From: Nannobrachium achirus
Taxonomy: Eukaryota; Chordata; Actinopteri; Myctophiformes; Myctophidae
DNA length: 64,000 bases
Direction of reading: 5' to 3'
Assembly (NCBI GenBank): GCA_963921795.1
Contig: OY997651.1
Span: 41,542,356 to 41,606,355, forward strand
In this document: one piece after another, positions 1 through 10,900 of the stretch
Layout: every line of letters starts with the position of its first letter
Numbering within the stretch: position 1 is the stretch's first letter
Notes under the pieces: generated by a model
The model's input: only the letters and a program-made list of their open reading frames with translations
Told to the model about the DNA's origin: nothing
The model's database searches: none
Made by a program: the position numbers and the translations under genes

Positions 1-80
1 GTACAAAGTTATTTTCAGTCAGTTCTAACCAAAATTATCTCAACGTTTTCCTCGCAACATAATCACTAAAATATTGTCAC

Positions 81-322
81 TTTCGGGCAGAAACCTTGTA
101 TCTCCAATTTGTGTACGTCTTTTGCCCTGCTTCATCATACAAGACCGTCGCACAAAACTAGTGAAAACAGCCGATCTACAAGCACACAACGCCTCGCGAT
201 GCGAGGCGTTGTGTGCTTGTAGATCTGCTGTTTTCACTAGTTTAGTACATTTTATAGATGATGAATACAAAACGAACAGTTTCGGACATACAAGGTTTCC
301 ACCCAACAACAACGATATGCTA
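81..322. mobile_element. MITE family A, copy 1, with central hairpin
   Basis: A roughly 240-bp non-autonomous DNA element. Its ends are imperfect inverted repeats: ATATTGTCACTTTCGGGCAG at the left, and the complement of a similar ATATCGTTGTTGTTGGG end at the right, each followed by AAACCTTGTAT. The centre (155-244) is a near-perfect palindrome whose arm reads GTGAAAACAGCCGATCTAC, with a GC-rich tip. Further copies are near 18,540, 31,796, 40,243 and 50,786. No transposase is present. The superfamily is not settled because I cannot define a target duplication. Confidence 0.6.
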
Positions 323-718
323 TAAATAAAAAATCACACCGTGTGAACTGAGTGGTGGTTTTTTGACAATATATTTAGTCTTAGTTTTAGTCATAGATTA
401 GTTTTTTATCTAATTCTTGTTCGTTATTTAGTTCTTGTCAGCAGAAAAAGGTAGTTAACGAATATGTTTCGTCGACGAAATCAACACTGGATGGGTGGGG
501 ACTGGGGGGGGGGGCAGTAGACAGAGATTTAGGACCAAGACAGTCAGAGACAGACAGAAAATGACCAAGCAATAAAAGGGAAGCAGGGACTGTGAATAAC
601 AGAACACAAAACTGGGCCTATCGATGTGCACCTTATTAAAAATGGATGTGAATAGTTGCGTCATCATATTGATTCTGCAGAGAGAGAGAGAGAGAGAGAC
701 TGGGCGAGTGAGCCTTGC
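323..718. other. prkd intron 4, no gene seen
   Basis: Unique-looking sequence downstream of prkd exon 4, running to the window edge. It holds a G run (about 507-516) and a GA run (about 679-699) that becomes a CT tract on the transcribed strand just after the exon. The next C1-domain exon (expected to begin around CGLNYHKRC) is not found here and must lie beyond the left edge. Confidence 0.5.
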
Positions 719-850
719 CTTCGCATTTCAGCCCCTGGCGAACGAGACCCCACAGCATCTCTCCACAGTGGTGACAGAAGGTGGGCGTGCGATACGATTG
801 GACGACCAGGGAGTGTGGGCGGATCTTCATCTCCGTGACGATGGCCGATC
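719..850 (-). CDS. prkd: prkd exon 4 with GC-AG type donor
   Basis: Acceptor CACACACAG lies just above 850. The exon encodes [19 protein letters not shown] and the first half of the C1a zinc finger ([10 protein letters not shown]). It ends GAAG followed by GCAAGG, so the 5' splice site is GC rather than GT. The upstream codon phase (GAA G) fits the known KCE-G / CGLNYHKRC junction of the family. No GT donor keeps the C1 domain. Confidence 0.65.
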
Positions 851-1941
851 CTGTGTGTGTCGGGTCAGAGTGAATGGAAACTGTGGCTCAAACTGTGAGT
901 TGTTCAGGTTACAGATTACGATTAAAGGACAACTTTGTTTTTTTACAACTAGGGTTCATATTTTAGATTGTAATCAGAGAAAAGAAAAGGTGAGTGTTAA
1001 AATGTTTTTATTTACTTTGTTCTATCGTTTTAGCACGTTTAGTGATCTAGATTTAAGTGGTTTGGGGCATGCGTACAAGTGGCTAAATATGTCTTTTTAG
1101 ATCCAATAAGCCATTGATTTCTTTTTTACTATATTCTGTATCACTACTAGCCCCCATAAGTCACATCTGCCCATGAAAGATTGTGGTGCATCTTGGGAAT
1201 GGTCTTATTGTGCGTAAAAAAGACATATTTAGCCACTTGTACGCATGCCCCCAGCCACTGAAAACAAAATCATTAAAATCTTTAAAACAATAGAAAGGAG
1301 TAAATGAAAACATTTATTTTAACACTCATCTTTTATTTTTCTTTAATTAAAATCTAAAATATGAACCCTTGTTGTAAAAAAACAAAGTTGTCCTTTAAGT
1401 AAATAAATCAATATACTGACTATGACTATGGCACTTACTATGGGTAACTATATGTGTACTTACTATGGATGACTATGGTATAATGCATGCTAATGAATAC
1501 AATGGCTGGAATTAATAACTGTGTTATGTAAACAGTCAAAAACAGGAGCATTGTGAGCTTGGAGGTCAGCTATTTTCGATATTTTCACCAAAAGGCCCTT
1601 TGTTTAAATTTCAGCCCCTGCCTCTCTAACATTCTCTGCACGTCCCTGCCTGCATGGTCAGCCTGAAGAGCATCTTACCTGCGATGATGACCTCGATGAG
1701 GTCTCCGTCCCGCAGTGCGTCCTTGTCTGTGAGGCGGTGCAGCAGCTGCTCCGAGGCAGGCTGGTGTCGGAACAACAGGATCTTCTCTCCGCCTCCGGCG
1801 CTCACCACACTGAAGTGTGGAGCCTGCAGTAGAGACAGATTGGGTGAGATACAGGTGGAAGGAAGTGGTGGAAAAAGTACTAAAATATTTTATTGGAACC
1901 GTAGGTCAGTTTAGTCTGTGAACCGCCACAACTTGACCATA

Positions 1942-1976
<35 letters not shown>

Positions 1977-4900
1977 AACGCCTGACACTGTGGTTACCCT
2001 GACACATGTCAGATACTCAGAGCAGGGATCTCCATATATGGGCATAAAAGGCTGACACATCACTCACAGGTGACATCACAGTGATGTCAGATACTCAGAG
2101 CAGTGATCTCCATATATGGGCATATAAGAGATCTCCATATATAATACAAATATGTATACAAAAATACAGCAAAAACTACTCTTCCTACTACTTCTATTAC
2201 AAAAGACTAGAAACAGAGTCAACGTATCTACTGTCTTCCTCCCTCTCTGTCATACATAATTCATGATTGTGACGTTGACCTTTGACCTTTGACCTCTGCT
2301 GGGCATCCCACTGACCATTGCCAAGTTTAATATAATTTTGTCTGTCCTTTCTCAAGATATCTTTTTGCTATCTTGCTAACAAACACACAGAGCGTTAGAA
2401 GAATATGGAGGTACAAGGTTTCTGCCTGACAGCAACAATATGTTTCAGTTAAACAGCTAGAATCAATGAGAAACTGCATGAATATGTGATGGCGTTATCA
2501 TCACACACCGAACACCGGTGAGAGAACTGCTGACTGAAGTGAAAACGGATTCAGGAAGAACTCAGGCCTCCATGAGCAGAGATCAAAGAGAGAGATCAAA
2601 GGAACACATATGCTGCAGCACCGCAGCACAGAACGCTACTAAAACTGGACAACACCTTTTTATGGTGACGTTGCGTTTTGATCTAATAGATGAACAACAG
2701 AACTGAGATCTGGTTTGAAGACAAGGATGGAGGGGTTGACTGTTTCTTTTTGTGACGCTTCTAATTAGCACTGATCTGACTTATTTCCAGACACCCATCA
2801 TCAAATGCACACAGGCAATTATCCGGACATGCACCTACAGTAGCCTGCCTACTGTTATCTTCATAATAAAGGGTATGCGTGTGACATCATCATCATACCC
2901 GGAAGTCATGCGGGAACGAGTGGCAAAAAAATACTTTCCGGCCTTGACAGCCCATACATCCAAACAGAAAAGTCCTATCTGATTGCATTAAACGACGTTA
3001 AACGATGTTAAACTCACTTTGCCACTCGATTTGCCATTCACTTTATGCATGCCGCATACCCTCTATTGGTCCTCACTAATGCTCATTACAAGATGGTGTC
3101 ATTTTCGTCTACTCACTCCTGCGTCTCAGAGGTGGGCTGTGGACAGGTCAGACCAATGACATCATCAAAGGGGATTCCAGGCTAACAGAAATGTTCTCTT
3201 CCTGCAAAGTTAGCATGCTGAAATAGAAGCGATCGTTCTTGCAAACAAACAATTGTTTTTTATTTTTATTTTTTTTAATAAGCTGTTATATTTGATATTT
3301 GATATATACAGGAATGTAGGGTTCAAATCTACCGTGGTACATCCGTAAAGAGTCAATCTATACATGAACACAATAATTGACCTGTGCTCACCTCACTCGC
3401 CCGCATAACGAGGGAAAGCCGGGCAAGGAGGGTGATCTTTGTCACTGCACATTCTCCTATGGTTGGGAAGACACCTGACAGCAGGGAATGTTGGGTAGGC
3501 ACTAATAGGAAGCACGATAGAAGACAGGGAACTGAGGGAAGCACCATAGGAAGCATAGAAGACAGATAATAATAATAATAATAATAACTAGAACTGCACT
3601 CTTATGTGCCAACTTGTGCCTTGTGCACAAGTACTACTTGTGCGCCAGCAGAGCGCTCAGTCGCTCACCACTGGCGATGCCAGTGACATCACAACTGGCA
3701 TCACCAGGAATGCTGTCACCTCGTTCATTCAGTTTTAAGTTTAAACGTTTAGAATGAACTATTCACAGAATGTTAAGATGAACTGCAATCCTTTGGGTGA
3801 CAATCACTCAAAATAGTTCTTATCTTTCCAATTGTTGATTAACGTCACTTACTTCCTTCCTTCCCCCAGAGAGAGAGGTTGTTCCACTGTATTTGAGAAG
3901 AAACCCAATGTCCTGAACTGTCTGCCCTCAGAACTAATGCAGTGGGTTGTGAATGAGTGAGTCATATCAGTCACCGGAACAGAGAGGATGGCCATAGCTA
4001 GAGAGGTAGTAGCTGAGTGGGTAGAGAGCCTCACATAGCCAGACCACCTACTGAAATGTCAGGACCAGGGGAAATCAACATATCGTTGCTGCCGGGCAGA
4101 AACTCTGTGAATCTCCATATTTTAACTTTTTGTGTTTTTCTGTAAATTAACGCTCTACTTCAGGGGTCTTCAACGTTTTCAGGCCAAGGACCCCTTAGTT
4201 GAGAGAGAGATGAAGCAGGGGAGATTCCATATTAGTTTCATTGTTTGACAGCACAATCATCAGTGCATTTTGTAAGTGGTTAATATAAAAAAAGAAGAAA
4301 GAAAGTTTCTACCACACAAAGATTTGAAGGACTCCCTATAGTAACTCTGAGAACCCCCTAGGGGTCCCGGACCCCCTGTTGAAGACCCTTGCTCTACTTG
4401 ATCATACTACTGTGTCACACAAAAGTAGCAGATCTGCAAGCTGGGAACGACGCGCCTCGAGCTTGTAGATAGCTCTGCTACCTTTGATGCTTTTGAATTT
4501 CAATCTGAAAAGGAATAACAGAACACTCGCCCCAAGAAACAGTCGCCTCGGGCGTAGATCCGGTAGAACGTAAAAAAAAAAAATGCAGTAATCCTATAGT
4601 CTCTATAATGCCTCCCCCTGCCCAGAAGTGGCGCCTGATGGAGGGGAAAGGAACTGGTTGGAATAACGTGTTCCTTCCATGCGCTACGTCCAACCGGGGA
4701 AGTTCCCACCTGTAAGGTGTTAAGAAGCGGCCTGCTCACTCCTCATGCACTGATGGAAGCATGAGCTCAGTTCGGGGCTCTCCCCAGGTTGGCAGAGGGA
4801 GCACAGCGCCCAGGATTACAGCTTGGCACTGGGTGAAAAATGGGTTACAAAATTGTGGGATAAAAATGTAAAAAAAAAAAGGGGAACCATGAAAATAGAG

Positions 4901-7900
4901 AATGTCTGACCCTGTTATGCAATACCCCTGATACCCTTTGTCATAGTACCGGTTGTAACCGTCTGTCTGTCTGTGTCCCTTTTGTGCCCATATATGGAGA
5001 TCTCTGTATCTGCCTGTCTGTCTGTGTCCCTTTTCATGCCCATATATGGAGATCTCTATATATGTGTGTCCTTGTCCCTTTTATGCCCCTATATGGAGAT
5101 CCCTGTTGTTCTCAGTTTATGGCCATATATGGGCATATAAGGGACAAGGACAAACATATAGATATCTCCATTTATGGGCATAAAAGGGACATGGGCAGAC
5201 AAGCAGATACAGAGATCTCCTTATATGGAGATCTCTATACTGTATGTTTGTACTTGTCCCTTTTATGCCCATATATGGAGATCCCTGTTATTCTCAGTAG
5301 GCCTATATGGCCATATATGGGCATATCGGGGGTGGGGGGTATCGACAGTTGTGGAAAGTCCTTGTGCAGTGGCAAACGTTTGTGGAGAATGTATGAAGGG
5401 TGAAAACTGACTGTGAAAAGTGGACTGGACCAGTGGTGGAAAAGTACTCACATGTTTTACCTAAGTAAAAGTATCAATACTGCAGTATAAAAATACTCTG
5501 TTGAGTAAAAGTCCGGAATTCAAAATGTACTTGAGTAAAAGTATGAAAGTGTTGGCATCAAAATGTACTTAAAGTACAAAAAATAAAAGTACAGAAATGT
5601 TTGATATCTGAAGTAACTAGTAACTAAAGTTTTCAAATAAATGTAGTGGAGTAAAAGTACAATATTTGGATCTGAGATGTAGTGGAGTACTAGTAAAAGT
5701 ATTGGAAATTGGAAATACTCAAGTAAAGTACAAATGGAAGCGTGGAAGCATGTGGAAGTCCATATTTGGGCAAGAGTGATGAGTGATGTCAGAGTGATGT
5801 CAGAGAGTGAGTGAAGAGTGATGTCAGAATGATGTCAGAGATTTGAGTCCGCTCAGCTTAAAAGGCTGATTACACAGACTGAGAGGGGAATTAGCCAGAG
5901 ACAGCCACACCGTCAAGGTCTGAAAGAGAGATTGTGACCACACTAGTGACCATAGAAAGACAAATATATGACCATAGAAAGACAAATATACTGCTTCATA
6001 TTTCCACTTGTGTTCCCAGTGTGTAGAAATGGCGTCTGCCAGCAGTCTCCTGTCTGAAGAGGACCTACTCTGTTCAATCTGTCTGTCCGTGTTCACTGAT
6101 CCAATCACCACTCCATGTGGACACAACTACTGCAAAACCTGCATCACACAGTACTGGGACACTTATATTGTGTGTCGGTGTCCATTGTGTACAAAAACAT
6201 TCCGTTACAGACCAAAAGTCTTTGTCAATAGTTTGGTTTCTGAGATGGTTCGTAAGTTCAGGCAACACAAATGGAGAGAAGAATATGAAGCAAAGACAGA
6301 GGATGAAGTTCAGCAGATGATCCATGAGAGACAAGTTAAGATTCAGGATGTCAAACACTCACTAGAGCTCAACAAGAAAGATGCATGTAAAGCGATATCA
6401 ACCAGCGTGCAGGTCTTCACTGCTCTGATCAGCTGCATTGAGACTAGCCAGGCTGAGGTCATTGAGGTCATTGAGGAGAAGCAGAAAACTGCAGAGCAAC
6501 AGGCTGAAGGCCTCATCAAAGAGCTGAAAAAGGAAATCACTCAGTTAGAGAAGAGAATCTCTGAGCTGAAGCAGCTCTCACACACTGAAGACCACCTCCT
6601 CCAGAACTTCACGTCCATCAACACCCCTCCACCCACCAAGGACTGGACAAATATCAACGTCCACCATTCTTCGTATGTGGGGACTGTGAAGACAGCTGTG
6701 GCTCAGCTGGAGAAGACTCTCAGTAAAGAGATCGAGAAGAAGCTGCGTGTTGTTGAGCTGAGGAGGATCCAGCAATATGCAGTGGATGTGACTCTGGACC
6801 CTGATACAGCAGATGCCTGGCTCATCCTGTCTGAGGATGGAAAACAAGTGAATGATGGAGAGTTCCGGAAGAATCCCCCAAACAACCCAGAGAGATTCGC
6901 TCATTATCCCGCTGTCTTAGGATGTCAAGGTTTCTCATCAGGGAGGTTTTACTATGAGGTTCAGGTTAAAGGGAACACTGAATGGGGTCTAGGAGTGGCC
7001 AGAGAGTCCATCAACAGGAAGGGACAAATTACATTTACCCCCAACAATGGGTACTGGACTATATGGTTGAGGGATGGAAATGAGTACAAGGCTCATACTG
7101 ATAGTGAAGCTGATAGTGATAGTGACGGTGACAGTGACAGTGACAGTGACAGTGACAGTGACAGTGACTGTCATTGTCATGGTCATTGTCATTGCGATTC
7201 AGATTCTGATTCTGATGCTGACCCTTCTGCCATCCCTGTAAGAGGGAAGGTCCAGAAAGTGGGAGTGTTTGTGGACTATGAGGAGGGTCTGGTCTCCTTT
7301 TATGATGTGGAGGCCAGAGTTCATCTCTACTCTTACACTGGCTGCAACTTCACTGAGAAACTCCTCCCATTCTTCCGTCCTGCTTCTAATACTGGTACAA
7401 ACCCTGCTCCTCTGATCATCTCTCCTGTCAACATGGCCGATGATCTCGGCGGGGACAGTGGGAACATGTCCCCTCTGACTTCAAAAAGATGAAAAACATG
7501 ATGCTCCCTCCAGTATCTTACTAATACCAGTAAGACTCCCTAATCGGGAGATAAGCGACCGTTGGTCGCTTATCTCCACAAATAGGCCAAAAAAATTGTT
7601 TTACCAATTATCAAGACATACGGGCAGTTGACAGTTTGCCATGGTTACTCATTGAAGTTGAATCTCCATATATGGAGATAACCTACGCATCACACTAAGT
7701 CTGACCTCACCAGCCCATATTTGGGCATGAGCAACTTATGTCTCCATATATGGAGATATGATGACATCACACAGTCCTCAGCCGATGATGTGGCGTGATG
7801 TCATACAATACACAAACGAGCCCTACAGTATAAAGGGGAAATTCTTGCCAGGAAAGAAGCATTTCTTCGACTCAGACCTTATCGCCAGGGTTGGCTTATA

Positions 7901-10900
7901 GCAGCTGTCGGTAGGACCATATATGGATTCTGTTAGTGTGGATCTCCTAACAGGGCATCATCTGGGATACAATCCCTTTTATGCCCATATATGGAGATCC
8001 CTAACAGAATCCCTTTCATGCCCATATATGGAGATCCCTAACAGAATCCCTTTTATGCCCATATATGGAGATCCCTAACAGCATCCCTTTTATGCCCATA
8101 TATGGAGATCACTAACAGCTAACAGAATCCCTTTTATGCCCATATATGGAGATCCCTAACAGAATCCCTTTCATGCCCATATATGGAGATCCCTAACAGA
8201 ATCCCTTTTATGCCCATATATGGAGATCCCTAACAGAATCCCTTTTATGCCCATATATGGAGATCCCTAACAGAATCCCTTTCATGCCCATATATGGAGA
8301 TCCCTAACAGAATCCCTTTTATGCCCATATATGGAGATCCCTAACAGAATCCCTTGTATGCCCATATATGGAGATCCCTAACAGAATCCCTTTTATGCCC
8401 ATATATGGAGATCCCTAACAGAATCCCTCCATATATTATGGAGAAATCCCTGCTCTGAGTATCTGACATCAGTGTGATGTCACCTGTTTATGCCCATATA
8501 TGGAGATCCCTAACAGAATCCCTTTCATGCCCATATATGGAGATCCCTAACAGAATCCCTTTTATGCCCATATATGGAGATCCCTAACAGAATCCCTTGT
8601 ATGCCCATATATGGAGATCCCTAACAGAATCCCTTTTATGCCCATATATGGAGATCCCTAACAGAATCCCTCCATATATTATGGAGAAATCCCTGCTCTG
8701 AGTATCTGACATCAGTGTGATGTCACCTGTTTATGCCCATATATGGAGATCCCTGCTCTGCGTATCTGGTTGCTATGGTAAACAGTTGGTTGCTAGGGTA
8801 AAAAAACATGGTTGCTATGGTAAACAGTTGGTTGCTAGGGTAAACAGTTGGTTGCTAGGGTAAAACCATGGTTGCTAAGGTGGTTGCTAACGTACACTAA
8901 CAAACCAGCAACAACAGACTGTTGCCACAGCAACGTACACAAAGGTTTGTGTACACATGTGGTGTGATGTCATACTGATGCGGAGATATGAGCAGGGCAA
9001 AGGTGTGACGTGTGACGTGTGACGTGTGACCGACCGACCGACCGACGGACGGCCGGTGGAGGTTTTCATAGTAAACTGCTCCCTGACGGTCGCAATAATT
9101 CGAGAGGCGTCGCCCTTTTTGTTGTTACGGGATGACCAGCCCAGGGTTTTAGCCCACAATATTCTCTAGAGGCCTGGCCACGGTTTCCCACCTTCAATAG
9201 ACTTACATGATGAATAATTAAACTTTTTGCATAATTCTAGAAAGATGCAATCCCTACTACTAATTGACACCGAGACCCATGGGGTGTCACCTATGATGTT
9301 ACAGTGATGTGTCAGCCTTTTATGCCCATATATGGAGATCCCTGCACTGAGTATCTGACATCACTGTGATGTCACCTGTGATGTCACAGTGATGTGTCAG
9401 GGGAGTGAAGAGTGATGTCAGAATGATGTCAGAGATTTGAGTCCGCTCTGCTTAAAAGGCTGATTACACAGAGTGAGAGGGCAATTAGCCAGAGAGAGCC
9501 TCACCCTCAAGGTCTGAGAGAGAGATTGTGACCAGTGACCATAGAAAGACAAATATACTGCTTCATATTTTCATTTGTGTTCCCAGTGTATAGAAATGGC
9601 GTCTGCCAGCAGTCTTCTGTCTGAAGAGGACCTACACTGTTCAATCTGTCTGTGCGTGTTCACTGATCCAATCACCACTCCATGTGGACACAACTACTGC
9701 AAAACCTGCATCACACAGTACTGGGACACTTATAATGTGTGTCGGTGTCCATTGTGTACAAAAAGATTCCGTTACAGACCAAAAATCTTTGTCAATAGTT
9801 TGGTTTCTGAGATGGTTCGTAAGTTCAGGCAACACAAATGGAGAGAAGAATATTGGAAGAGTGTGCTAATCAATCACCAGCGTGCCTTAAAATAATCATT
9901 TCCACTGTTTGTGCTACCTCACTTAAATGCTATGTGTGCACTGTATTTTTTAGGGTATTCTCAGAACCTACACTGTATTATCTTTAGACTGTGAATGTGT
10001 GCTTTGACCTTCTACCTCGTGGCTTTCCAAGTGCCCCTGTCCGTATGCTGACCACAGTGAAACAGATATTCTTGTATGCAAGCATTGTCTTACCAAGGCT
10101 ACTTTAGGCCACTCCAAGACATTCCCGATACAAACATGATACTACCTACGTGCTTTTTAGCCAGTTAACGTCAGCAGCACATTGATTTGTAGCCAACTTG
10201 AGTCTAGGTTATGAATGCTATCTAGACTCCCCTCAGCGCACCTGCTATACTCAAGGACACTTTTGAGCTCTGAGTAGACAAGAAGGCACCATTACGGTGA
10301 CGGATGATCTTCAGGTCGTATGTGAACTATGCTTGGAGAAGGCTTTGACGGAAGAACAACAGTGCCATCAACTGGTCAGATGTGAGGCAGATCAAACTTG
10401 TCCTCTGACTGAAGAGAAGAACAACAGCGTCATCTCCTGGCTAAAGGAGAGTCTCACACGGGACTCATTAGTAATATTGACCAATGGGGCTATGATTTGA
10501 GGTTGGGGGACGGATTTAGTAAACCACGTCATGGCCGGTTAAATGGTCATGCAGGATGCTTAGGACTTCACTTCTTCCCTCTCTCATCCCTTTTCTCATC
10601 CACCTCTCTCCCCATCCTCCTTGTCCATTTCTGGGTCTGATCTAAACGGCTGTTTAGTGAGGGACTATTTTACTTTATTCTACTGGAGTACTCTGGATTA
10701 TTGCATGTGACTACTACTGATCAATATCTTGGTATGACAACTTTGTTTTTACATATTTAGTATAAATAAATGATTTAACATAAAGTCGTGGTAGCGTCCT
10801 CCTTATCTGCGATTTTGAATACGTGAATCGTCTCTTTTGTGTAGTTTACAACGTTCCTGAAACTGGGACATTATTCTGACGGTTTCAATATGAAGCAAAG

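Noticed and set aside
5174-5410. Open frames reading [10 protein letters not shown] or HIWAYKRSP-type peptides
   Set aside because: They are translations of the CCATATATGGAGAT repeat in different frames; the same peptides appear wherever that repeat occurs.
6989-7192. Minus-strand frames of [10 protein letters not shown] within the TRIM copies
   Set aside because: Antisense shadow of the Ser-Asp hexamer repeat.
7971-8760. Regular direct repeats that could suggest a CRISPR array
   Set aside because: There are no unique spacers. It is a head-to-tail 37-bp minisatellite in a eukaryotic intron with no cas genes.
10297-10500. 67-aa frame [20 protein letters not shown] inside the LTR-like insert, duplicated at 13,401-13,604
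   Set aside because: It lies within the insert, has a short internal duplication, and shows no domain; its second copy follows simply from the unit duplication.
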